From CAJXCL01 sp036011265 (GTDB lineage Bacteria; Nitrospinota; Nitrospinia; CAJXCL01), in contig DASCNB010000271.1 in NCBI GenBank assembly GCA_036011265.1, forward strand, positions 1-6,640: a stretch of DNA of 6,640 nucleotides. The letters are read 5' to 3'. Each line of letters opens with the position of its first letter. Position 1 is the stretch's first letter. The notes below the pieces were generated by a model. It saw nothing but the letters and a program-made list of their open reading frames with translations, searched no databases and was not told the DNA's origin. Positions 1-5,847 of this stretch are shown in pieces. The position numbers and the translations under genes were made by a program.

Positions 1-68
1 ATACTAAAGAGGAAGTAAAAATTGCTTCTCCGAAAGAAGTTCGAGAAAGCATAACATATCATTCATAA
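1..68 (+). CDS. C-terminal end of an unidentified protein (partial)
   Basis: A reading frame open from the window edge (codons starting at position 3) ends at a TAA at 66-68. It encodes a charged, protein-like tail of about 21 residues beginning TKEEVKIASPKEV and ending in TYHS. It would converge on glyA, with only 4 bp between the two stop codons. The stretch is too short to assign a family. The other two plus-strand frames close within 20 bases, which mildly supports this one. It could still be a chance open frame in a glyA downstream region. Confidence 0.35.
   Translation, partial: TKEEVKIASPKEVRESITYHS
16..39 (-). terminator. Possible weak intrinsic terminator of rpiB-glyA
   Basis: Read on the minus strand about 35 bases past the glyA stop, CTTCT-TTCGG-AGAAG forms a 5-bp stem with a 5-base loop and is followed by CAATTTTTA. 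This is a short hairpin plus U-tract in the right place for the end of the glyA transcript. The stem is weak (two G-C pairs), and the site lies inside the putative convergent partial gene, so the call is tentative. Confidence 0.3.
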
Positions 69-72
69 ATAA

Positions 73-1323
73 TTAACCGCCTAAACGACTTCCATACAAA
101 GGAAAATCGCGGCACAACCTTTCCACTTTTTTGCGGACATCTGCTGCAATCGTCTCATTATCAGGATCATCCAGTACTTCCGCAATCCATCCCGCGATTA
201 ATCGCATTTGATCTTCTTTCATCCCACGGCTAGTGAGGGCGGGTGTACCGATTCTAATACCGCTTGTAATCATAGGCTTTTGTATATCAAAAGGAATAGT
301 ATTTTTATTTACTGTTATTCCTGCTCTTTCCAGAGCAGCCTCTGCTATTTTCCCGGTCAGCTTTTTCGGTGTGAGGTCAAGCAGCACAAGATGTACATCC
401 GTACCACCACTGACCAGCCTGAATCCGACTTCCATAAGTCCTTCAGCAAGTTTTTTTGCGTTTTTCAGGATTTGATTCTGGTAATCCTTGAATTCGTCTC
501 TCATTGCAAGTTTAAGCGCCACTGCTTTCGCAGCGATTATGTGCATGAGCGGCCCACCTTGAATTCCCGGAAAAAGGGCGGAATTCAGAGGCTTCGCGTA
601 ATCCTTGCGGCAAAGGACCATCCCTCCCCGCGGTCCCCTTAGAGTTTTGTGAGTGGTAGTAGTCACAAATTCAGAATGAGGCACAGGACTGGGGTGAAGT
701 CCGGTAGCTACTAAGCCGGCAAAATGCGCCATATCAGTCATAAGAACGGCACCGACCTCGTCAGCTACTTTACGAAATTCGGTAAAATCCAGAATTCGAG
801 GATATGCAGACCAGCCGGCAATAATGAGTTTTGGTTTCGACTCTTTGGCTATTTTCATTAAATCACCAAAATCCACTCTTTCTGTTTCCCGGTTCACTCC
901 ATAAGCTGCAACATTGTATAATTTGCCGGAAATATTTAGCGGATGGCCATGGGTAAGGTGCCCCCCGTGGTTCAAATTCATACCTAGTATCGTATCGCCC
1001 GGCTTGAGCATAGCTGCATATACAGCCGTATTGGCCTGTGTTCCCGAATGCGGCTGAACATTAGCATGTTCCGCTCCAAACAGCTTCATAGCCCGTTCTA
1101 TGGCAAGGGATTCCGCTATATCCACAAATTCGCACCCACCATAATAGCGTCTCCCCGGGTATCCTTCTGCATATTTGTTGGTGAGCACAGAACCCTGGGC
1201 ATCCAGCACTGCCTCTTCAACAAAATTTTCCGATGCTATCATTTCTAAAGTAAAAGCTTGACGCCGCGTTTCATTCAAAATCGCTTCATGAATTTCCGGG
1301 TCGGTTTCTAAAAGTTTAGACAT
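73..1323 (-). CDS. glyA: Serine hydroxymethyltransferase GlyA
   Basis: This cytosolic PLP enzyme interconverts serine plus tetrahydrofolate with glycine plus 5,10-methylene-tetrahydrofolate, the main entry of one-carbon units. At 416 residues it has the usual bacterial length. Family signatures seen include IASEN (29-33), NKYAEGYPGRRYYGG (49-63), the substrate-site stretch DMAHFAGLVA (197-206), TTTTHKTLRGPRGG with PLP-binding Lys226, and SGIRIGTPALTSRG (354-367). The ATG start is preceded by AAGGA at good spacing and overlaps the rpiB stop by one base (TAATG), suggesting translational coupling. Its substrate and product pool is shared with the glycine cleavage genes encoded divergently 0.8 kb away. 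No key residue is missing. The identification is secure. Confidence 0.98.
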   Translation of the reverse strand: MSKLLETDPEIHEAILNETRRQAFTLEMIASENFVEEAVLDAQGSVLTNKYAEGYPGRRYYGGCEFVDIAESLAIERAMKLFGAEHANVQPHSGTQANTAVYAAMLKPGDTILGMNLNHGGHLTHGHPLNISGKLYNVAAYGVNRETERVDFGDLMKIAKESKPKLIIAGWSAYPRILDFTEFRKVADEVGAVLMTDMAHFAGLVATGLHPSPVPHSEFVTTTTHKTLRGPRGGMVLCRKDYAKPLNSALFPGIQGGPLMHIIAAKAVALKLAMRDEFKDYQNQILKNAKKLAEGLMEVGFRLVSGGTDVHLVLLDLTPKKLTGKIAEAALERAGITVNKNTIPFDIQKPMITSGIRIGTPALTSRGMKEDQMRLIAGWIAEVLDDPDNETIAADVRKKVERLCRDFPLYGSRLGG

Positions 1324-1910
1324 TATTTTTCCTTTTTGTTTTTAGTTAGCTTTTTCAAGGTCATTTCAAGAGCTTCCTCAAGCAACTGCTCTACTTGAGC
1401 AACATCTACATTATTAATTTTATCGAAATATTTGGAAACTACCTTGTAAACTATTGTTTCTAATCGGTCATGATCGATTTTTTCTATACGCAGGTTATGG
1501 CGTCCACCTTCAAACTCCGTACTCAACCATGTGGAAACTATTTCTGTTGCCAGTTCAGATCCCACAATTCTCCCGCCTAATACCAATACATTTGAGTCAT
1601 TATGCAGCCTGCTCATACGGGCAGAATAAATATCATTTCCCAGAGCGGCTCGCACTCCGGGGTAACGGTTTGCGGTAATACTCATCCCGATTCCGGTACC
1701 GCAAATAAGTATTGCCCGCTTATCTATGCCATTCGCTATCCTCTCTGCTATTGTATGGGCAAAATCAGGGTAATCCACGGAATCCGAAGAATAAGTACCA
1801 AGGTCATCTATTTTATGTCCCTTTTGAACCAGGTATTCTGATAATATATTCTTGATATTGAAACCACCGTGATCGCTGGCTATTGCAATTCTGTCCTCGC
1901 TTTTATTCAT
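1323..1910 (-). CDS. rpiB: Ribose-5-phosphate isomerase B (RpiB/LacAB family) with C-terminal extension
   Basis: Interconverts ribose 5-phosphate and ribulose 5-phosphate in the cytosolic pentose phosphate pathway. The RpiB/LacAB fold is marked by ASDHGG (11-16), DYPD (46-49), the phosphate and catalytic loop CGTGIGM with candidate base Cys70 and Thr72, LHNDSNVLVLGGR (102-114) with His103, and GGRH plus Arg141 (135-141). Typical RpiB proteins are about 145-150 residues; this one has 195. The extra C-terminal part, from about residue 150, is charged and looks helical, ending in a Lys-rich tail. The gene is first in an operon with glyA and shares one base with it. A near-consensus promoter lies upstream (1959-1986), giving a leader of about 40 bases with only a weak GAG ribosome binding site. 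LacA/LacB activity is less likely, as no galactose genes are near. Confidence 0.93.
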   Translation of the reverse strand: MNKSEDRIAIASDHGGFNIKNILSEYLVQKGHKIDDLGTYSSDSVDYPDFAHTIAERIANGIDKRAILICGTGIGMSITANRYPGVRAALGNDIYSARMSRLHNDSNVLVLGGRIVGSELATEIVSTWLSTEFEGGRHNLRIEKIDHDRLETIVYKVVSKYFDKINNVDVAQVEQLLEEALEMTLKKLTKNKKEK

Positions 1911-1958
1911 AATTACTCATAAAAAGAAGTATTTCAAAACAAACGTAAACCTAAATTT

Positions 1959-1986
1959 ATTATAAAGACATATTTTTTGTTATCAA
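1959..1986 (-). promoter_or_regulatory. Sigma-70-type promoter of rpiB-glyA
   Basis: On the minus strand a TTGATA -35 box (1986-1981) is separated by 16 bp from a perfect TATAAT -10 box (1964-1959). Transcription would start near 1952, leaving a leader of about 40 bases before the rpiB ATG. This is the best promoter match in the divergent spacer on this strand. Confidence 0.6.
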
Positions 1987-2039
1987 GATTAAATTGAGTT
2001 TCTGACTGCAAACCTTAATCCTCAGAAGTTTTTCTATAC

Positions 2040-2095
2040 TTGCCTAATTTTATTTTTTTGTGCATAATTTTCATTCCCATTGAAATCTCTATAAT
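2040..2095 (+). promoter_or_regulatory. Candidate gcvT promoters (two overlapping options)
   Basis: A perfect TATAAT lies at 2090-2095, with a poor -35 match, TTTTCA, 16 bp upstream at 2068-2073. It would start transcription at about 2102, almost on the gcvT ATG at 2105. A second option is TTGCCT (2040-2045), 17 bp, CATAAT (2063-2068), which gives a leader of about 30 bases. No glycine-riboswitch-sized leader fits either start. Confidence 0.4.
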
Positions 2096-2104
2096 CAAAT
2101 CTAC

Positions 2105-3223
2105 ATGCTAAAAAAAACTCCTCTAAATGAAGTTCATAAAGAACTAAAGGCCCGGATGGTAGACTTCGGCGGTTGGGAAATGCCGATCCAATATAGCAGC
2201 GTTATTGAAGAACATCAGGCTGTAAGAAAGGCTGCGGGACTGTTTGATGTGAGCCACATGGGAGAAATAGATGTTTTTGGCCCAAGAGCGGAAGAGTTTT
2301 TACAGCATGTTATTACTAACGATATCAAAAAACTCACGGTCGGTAGGATACTTTATACTGTGATGTGCTATGAAAACGGCGGGATAATAGATGATTTCTT
2401 AGTGCATAAAGTTGCAGACGACCGTTATATGCTTTGTGTGAATGCTTCTAACACACAGAAGGATTTTCAATGGCTTTTAGAAAATCAAATTACTGGTACC
2501 CAGGTCATAAACACAAGTAGTGACACCGCACAGTTAGCTCTGCAGGGGCCGGCTACGGAAAAAATTTTGCAGCAGATTGTGGATATTGATCTGAGTGTTT
2601 TGCAAAATTACAACTTCAAAACTGGAAAGGCAAAACGTGTAGAAGTTCTTGTTGCCCGGACAGGATATACGGGCGAAGATGGTTTTGAAATCTATTTTAA
2701 AGAGGATTGCGCTCAATATCTTTTTAGAAATATTTTGGATGCTGGAAAAAAAAATGGGATAATGCCGGTTGGTTTGGGTGCGCGAGATACCCTGCGATTA
2801 GAAATGGGTTATGCTCTTTACGGGAAGGAAATTGACGGAAATCATAACCCGCTTGAAGCAAATTTAGGATGGATAGTAAAATTTGATAAAGGAGATTTCA
2901 TAGGAAAAGAAGCTTTAATAAAGATAAAGAAAAAAGGTCTAAATAGAAAACTGGTAGGTTTTGAATTGGTAGACCGGGGAATTCCAAGAACCGGGTACAA
3001 AATTTTTAAAAACAGTAAGGAAATAGGAGAAGTAGTTTCAGGAACTTTCTCTCCCTCATTGAAAGAATCTATTGGCACAGGATATATCGCAATTGAGCAT
3101 TCCAATGTCAACGAAGAAATCGAGATTAATATTCATGGCAAAAATAGAAAAGGAAAAATAGTAAAAACCCCTTTTTACAGAGGTCAGAAGTCATCAGTCA
3201 GGAGTCAGAAAAAAAACTCTTAA
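2105..3223 (+). CDS. gcvT: Glycine cleavage system T protein (aminomethyltransferase)
   Basis: Transfers the aminomethyl carbon held on lipoylated GcvH to tetrahydrofolate, releasing ammonia and forming 5,10-methylene-tetrahydrofolate. The 372 residues match the family length. The N-terminal TPLNEVHKEL, DFGGWEMPIQY (20-30) and LFDVSHMGEI (46-55) are diagnostic. The folate-domain NGGIIDD (91-97) carries the acidic pair, ARTGYTGEDGFEI spans 184-196, and GARDTLRLEMGYALYG spans 225-240. The C-terminal barrel ends with the family's usual PFYRG at 356-360. The last 12 residues (SSVRSQKKNS region) lie beyond the usual end and are encoded by a 7-bp tandem repeat and a poly-A tract. No Shine-Dalgarno sequence is visible upstream, and a -10-like TATAAT sits only 9 bases before the ATG. 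gcvH follows 72 bp downstream. Confidence 0.97.
   Translation: MLKKTPLNEVHKELKARMVDFGGWEMPIQYSSVIEEHQAVRKAAGLFDVSHMGEIDVFGPRAEEFLQHVITNDIKKLTVGRILYTVMCYENGGIIDDFLVHKVADDRYMLCVNASNTQKDFQWLLENQITGTQVINTSSDTAQLALQGPATEKILQQIVDIDLSVLQNYNFKTGKAKRVEVLVARTGYTGEDGFEIYFKEDCAQYLFRNILDAGKKNGIMPVGLGARDTLRLEMGYALYGKEIDGNHNPLEANLGWIVKFDKGDFIGKEALIKIKKKGLNRKLVGFELVDRGIPRTGYKIFKNSKEIGEVVSGTFSPSLKESIGTGYIAIEHSNVNEEIEINIHGKNRKGKIVKTPFYRGQKSSVRSQKKNS
3183..3210 (+). repeat. Degenerate 7-bp tandem repeat (GTCAGAA type), four units
   Basis: Four consecutive heptamers, GTCAGAA, GTCATCA, GTCAGGA and GTCAGAA, repeat GTCA with an exact 7-base period. The array lies in the last codons of gcvT and encodes a non-conserved tail. 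A related array with CTGA on the opposite sense follows at 3246-3266. Confidence 0.8.
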
Positions 3224-3245
3224 GGTTTTTTCTCTTTTACAAACC

Positions 3246-3266
3246 CTGAGAACTGAACTCTGATCC
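3246..3266 (+). repeat. Degenerate 7-bp tandem repeat (CTGA type), three units
   Basis: CTGAGAA, CTGAACT and CTGATCC place CTGA at 3246, 3253 and 3260, an exact heptad period, in the gcvT-gcvH spacer. Since CTGA is within the reverse complement of the upstream GTCAGAA units, the two arrays lie roughly inverted to each other and could pair imperfectly in RNA. Confidence 0.65.
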
Positions 3267-3295
3267 ATGTTAACTGCTTTTTTTTAGGAGGAAAA

Positions 3296-3685
3296 ATGGA
3301 GTTTCCGGAAAGTCTTTTATACACTAAAGAGCATGAGTGGGTCAAAGTAGAAGCGAATGAAGCAAGAGTAGGAATAACCGACTACGCTCAAAAAGAACTT
3401 GGTGACATTGTCTTTGCAGAGCTTCCGGCTATTAATGAAGAACTGGAGCAATCAAAAAGGTTCGGTGTAGTGGAATCGGTTAAAACTGTATCAGATTTGT
3501 TTTCTCCTTTAAGTGGAAAAGTTACAGAAGTTAACACTTCACTTGAGGCGGAACCCGAGTTGCTTAACGCCTCCCCTTTTGAAAAGGGCTGGATGCTTAA
3601 ATTGGAGATAAAAAATAAAGAGGAAATAAAGACCCTATTATCTGCAACGGACTATAAAAAGTTCGTAGAAGAAGAAAGCAGTTAA
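3296..3685 (+). CDS. gcvH: Glycine cleavage system H protein
   Basis: This small cytosolic lipoyl carrier shuttles the aminomethyl intermediate from GcvP to GcvT and is re-oxidised by the L protein. The 129 residues are the normal length. The hallmarks are YTKEHEWV (9-16), VGITDYAQKELGDIVFAELP (25-44) and the lipoylation site VVESVKTVSDL, with acceptor Lys63, followed by SPLSGKV. NASPFEKGWMLKLE (91-104) closes the domain. The ATG is chosen because a perfect AGGAGG lies 4 bases upstream. It follows gcvT at 72 bp and precedes a macrodomain gene at 71 bp, so a shared transcript is plausible. The P protein, usually nearby, is not encoded in the window. The protein looks like canonical GcvH rather than the divergent GcvH-L type. 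Confidence 0.97.
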   Translation: MEFPESLLYTKEHEWVKVEANEARVGITDYAQKELGDIVFAELPAINEELEQSKRFGVVESVKTVSDLFSPLSGKVTEVNTSLEAEPELLNASPFEKGWMLKLEIKNKEEIKTLLSATDYKKFVEEESS

Positions 3686-3687
3686 TT

Positions 3688-3741
3688 ATTTTAGATTTTA
3701 GATACACATTGCATATTACAGATTCTATCAAAAAATCTAAA
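3688..3741 (+). repeat. 7-bp tandem repeat ATTTTAG within a 10-bp inverted repeat
   Basis: ATTTTAG occurs twice in tandem (3688-3701), with a partial third unit. TTTAGATTTT at 3690-3699 is a perfect inverted repeat of AAAATCTAAA at 3732-3741, with a 32-base loop. The stem is nearly all A-T and lacks a U-tract, so it is a poor terminator. The downstream arm lies just before the macrodomain gene's ribosome binding site (AGAGGTG). Confidence 0.6.
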
Positions 3742-3756
3742 TAGAGGTGTTTTTAG

Positions 3757-4290
3757 ATGCAAATTAAGATAGATTCATCTTTGCTTGAACTGGTAGAAGG
3801 GGATATTACGAAGCAGGATACGGAAGCCATCGCAAACGCAGCCAATTCAAATCTGGCAGGCGGCGGGGGTGTGGATGGCGCTATACACAGGGCTGGCGGT
3901 CCCTCGATTATGGATGAGTGTGGAAAAATAGGAGGTTGTCCAACAGGAGAAGCAAGACTAACTTCCGGGGGAAATCTTTTGGCAAAGTATGTGTTTCACG
4001 CAGTAGGACCGATATATAGAGGCGGCACTCATGGAGAACCTGAACTATTAAAAAATGCTTATTTGTCCTGCTTAAATCTTGCTTCAAAAAATGCTGTTAA
4101 GAGTGTTGCGTTTCCTTCTATCAGTACCGGTGTTTATGGATATCCTATTAAAGAAGCAGCAAAAATAGCTCTGACTACAGTAATTGATTACTTGAAAACT
4201 CATCAGGAAATTAATCTTGTGCGTTTTGTTTTATTCGGATCAGACGCTTACAGTAAATACGAAAAAGTGTTGAATGGAATTGGAAGTTAA
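3757..4290 (+). CDS. Macrodomain protein, MacroD/YmdB type (ADP-ribose-processing hydrolase)
   Basis: Stand-alone macrodomain of 177 residues, the same size class as E. coli YmdB. These enzymes bind ADP-ribose and remove it from acidic residues or from O-acetyl-ADP-ribose. The signature is complete: EGDIT (14-18), NAAN (27-30), AGGGGVDGAIHRAGGP (34-49) with the expected active pair Asn30 and Asp40, CPTGEARLTSGG (61-72), HAVGP (81-85) and the phosphate loop SISTGVYGYP (121-130). The start is supported by AGAGGTG about 9 bases upstream. The gene sits 71 bp behind gcvH, co-directional, and 31 bp before tRNA-Leu. In known SirTM operons a macrodomain enzyme removes ADP-ribose from lipoylated GcvH-L; here no sirtuin or lipoate ligase is visible, so a GcvH link is inference only. 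General ADP-ribose housekeeping is the alternative. Confidence 0.93.
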   Translation: MQIKIDSSLLELVEGDITKQDTEAIANAANSNLAGGGGVDGAIHRAGGPSIMDECGKIGGCPTGEARLTSGGNLLAKYVFHAVGPIYRGGTHGEPELLKNAYLSCLNLASKNAVKSVAFPSISTGVYGYPIKEAAKIALTTVIDYLKTHQEINLVRFVLFGSDAYSKYEKVLNGIGS

Positions 4291-4321
4291 CAGGAAGCAT
4301 CCATTTGAAAGCAGAAATAAA

Positions 4322-4405
4322 GCCGAAGTGGCGGAATTGGTAGACGCGCTAGGTTCAGGACCTAGTGTCCGCAAGGATGTCGGGGTTCGAATCCCCGCTT
4401 CGGCA
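4322..4405 (+). tRNA. tRNA-Leu (anticodon CAG)
   Basis: An 84-base class II tRNA. The acceptor stem GCCGAAG pairs perfectly with CTTCGGC (4398-4404), and the discriminator base is A at 4405. The anticodon stem CTAGG/CCTAG (4349-4353/4361-4365) encloses loop TTCAGGA with anticodon CAG at 4356-4358. A long variable arm, TGTCCGCAAGGATGT, and T arm CGGGG-TTCGAAT-CCCCG follow. The discriminator A is the normal leucine identity base. CCA is not encoded. A convergent integrase gene starts its 3' end 74 bp downstream, so the 3' half of this tRNA is the probable integration site. Confidence 0.97.
4381..4405 (+). other. Putative attachment-site core in the 3' end of tRNA-Leu
   Basis: The T arm and acceptor 3' strand are the usual crossover region for tyrosine recombinases that target tRNA genes, and an integrase gene lies immediately downstream. 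The matching direct repeat at the far end of the element is not present in this window, so the exact boundary cannot be set. Position is by analogy, not by a seen repeat. Confidence 0.4.
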
Positions 4406-4479
4406 GATTTTTTATCCTTAAATATCAATTAGTTACAACGCTCAAGTTAACATAATATGTGCTTCTGTGTGCTGAAAAA

Positions 4480-5697
4480 TTACCTTTTATGCAGTTCAAT
4501 AATTTTAGCTAATCTTACCCTTTCGCCATGGGCATATCTTTTTGTCATTTTTCTATCTGAGTGACCAAGCAGGGCCTGAATATAATCTAATGGAGCTCCT
4601 GCTTCTTCAAGTTGACTGGCACATGAATGTCTAGTTCCATCATAAAGCCTAATAGGAGCTAAACCAGCCTTAACCATTGCCTCTCTCCAAAGCCTAGGAA
4701 GTATATTAGTTCCATAGTGGCCACCCTTCTGATTTCTGAATACAAAATTATTGCCAAACCCCTTTGGTTGCTCTTTCAACATAGGAATGAATTCAGAAAA
4801 TAGTGGTATTATTCTGTCTTTTTTACCTTTCGTTATGTCCATCAATTTGTGATAACTAAATGTTCGTTTAATAATGACTTCCCTTTTTTGAAGATCAACG
4901 CAATCCCATTTTAAGGCTCTTGCCTCACCTGGTCGAGCACCGTGCCACCTTAGAAAGTAAAATATCGGTTTATGAACTTCAGGAATATGCTCAAAAATTC
5001 GGTCTTGTTCACTCTGCCCTATCCATTTAATAACAGGTTCATTAATTTTAGGATTAGGAAATTCTAATTGTTTTTTTCGTATTTCTTTATGTCGATAGAG
5101 AAATGATCTAAGAGAAATAATTATGTTCTTTTTGGTTTGAAGTGATAGGTTCTTTGGTAAGGAGTGGTAGAACTGATCTATATTTATGTCTTCAATATCT
5201 CTTATATCTATCGTGCTAAAATATTCATGGAAATGTTGGTTATAATATTCTTTCAGTTTTTGCTTGTATGAGGGACTCCAGGGTGTTTTTTTCCTGTCAC
5301 ATCCTGCTTGAAGAAATGCTTTCCACCTGTTATCAAATTGCCAGTCTGTAATGCTCGATTTTTTATAACGCTCAATATCAAAAGTGTGATTAGTTATTTC
5401 ATATCTAATCGCGTTTAGAGCCTGTCCAGCATGTTCCTTGCTCCAAAATAACCCCCCCCTCTTATCTCTCGTGATATAGCCTCCAATTTGTCGCCTTCTA
5501 AAATCAATTTTCCATCGCCCTTTATTAAAAACAACTTTTCCCTCCATACATAACCCTCCCGAATTATGGTTACTAATGTCGGAAGGATAAGGCATTTCTG
5601 GACTAGACGCAAGATCATTGTTGGATGGATTTTTTAATAATCCAACCTTAACTAATGCCTTTATCTGATCTAATGTGAAATGTTGTTGCGTTTGCAT
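4480..5697 (-). CDS. int: Tyrosine recombinase / phage-type integrase
   Basis: Site-specific recombinase of 405 residues that probably drives integration and excision of the element at tRNA-Leu. An N-terminal part (about 50-100, with GGYITRDKRGGLFWSKEHA) looks like an arm-site-binding domain. A helical core-binding domain spans about 115-205 and the catalytic domain about 225-400. Catalytic residues seen are Arg255 in GARPGEARALKW, Lys290 or Lys292 in TKGKKDRIIPL, Arg356-His357 in LYDGTRHSCAS, His379 in ALLGHSD and the nucleophile Tyr388 in MTKRYAH. The usual box-II first His (HxxR) is absent; Tyr352 or Asp353 occupies that area. The listed ATG has only a weak TAGGA far upstream. Met51 (ATG at 5547-5545) has a strong GGGAGG 7 bases ahead and may be the true or a second start, giving 355 residues. 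It is convergent with tRNA-Leu. Confidence 0.93.
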   Translation of the reverse strand: MQTQQHFTLDQIKALVKVGLLKNPSNNDLASSPEMPYPSDISNHNSGGLCMEGKVVFNKGRWKIDFRRRQIGGYITRDKRGGLFWSKEHAGQALNAIRYEITNHTFDIERYKKSSITDWQFDNRWKAFLQAGCDRKKTPWSPSYKQKLKEYYNQHFHEYFSTIDIRDIEDINIDQFYHSLPKNLSLQTKKNIIISLRSFLYRHKEIRKKQLEFPNPKINEPVIKWIGQSEQDRIFEHIPEVHKPIFYFLRWHGARPGEARALKWDCVDLQKREVIIKRTFSYHKLMDITKGKKDRIIPLFSEFIPMLKEQPKGFGNNFVFRNQKGGHYGTNILPRLWREAMVKAGLAPIRLYDGTRHSCASQLEEAGAPLDYIQALLGHSDRKMTKRYAHGERVRLAKIIELHKR

Positions 5698-5726
5698 TAT
5701 TGCTATAATTTCCTACTATAAGAAAT

Positions 5727-5760
5727 AAGGGTATGTTGGGGGTATTTACTGTGCACCCTT
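5727..5760. promoter_or_regulatory. Operator-like GGGTAT direct and inverted repeats upstream of int
   Basis: GGGTAT occurs at 5729-5734 and 5740-5745, spaced 11 bases, close to one helical turn. AAGGGT (5727-5732) is inverted as ACCCTT (5755-5760). The cluster lies 30-63 bases upstream of the longer int start, where a regulator or the integrase itself could bind. No convincing -35/-10 pair for int was found in the same spacer. The 150-bp spacer (5698-5847) shows nothing else except the repeat at its far end. Confidence 0.3.
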
Positions 5761-5831
5761 GCTTAACTGCTAATTATTATATAGATACAACCATTTATTT
5801 CCCTGACACGGCATACATGGATGCAATGATT

Positions 5832-5845
5832 ATTGATCCCCTAAT
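5832..5845. repeat. 14-bp direct repeat, copy 1 (ATTGATCCCCTAAT)
   Basis: An exact 14-base match to 5906-5919, 74 bp away. This copy lies just past the stop codon of the small Cys-rich gene. The flanks of the two copies are not alike, so it does not look like a simple tandem duplication. Confidence 0.6.
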
Positions 5846-5847
5846 TA

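Noticed and set aside
208..642. A 144-residue plus-strand open frame opposite glyA, and similar frames at 1048-1248 and 1454-1841
   Set aside because: They are antisense to secure genes, lack ribosome binding sites and show unlikely compositions.
1911..2104. Glycine riboswitch before gcvT
   Set aside because: The spacer is AT-rich with no recognisable aptamer core, and the promoter candidates leave a leader of at most about 30 bases.
3210..3240. AAAAAAC...GTTTTTT inverted repeat at the gcvT stop as a terminator
   Set aside because: The stem is almost entirely A-T and gcvH follows co-directionally, so efficient termination is unlikely.
3183..3266. CRISPR-like array
   Set aside because: Units are 7 bp in direct tandem with no spacers.
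4240..4428. A 62-residue minus-strand open frame across the tRNA (AEAGIRTPTSLRTLG...)
   Set aside because: It is the antisense translation of tRNA-Leu, a well-known kind of spurious protein annotation.
5415..5618. A 67-residue minus-strand open frame within int
   Set aside because: It is an alternative frame of the integrase coding sequence, with no family features.
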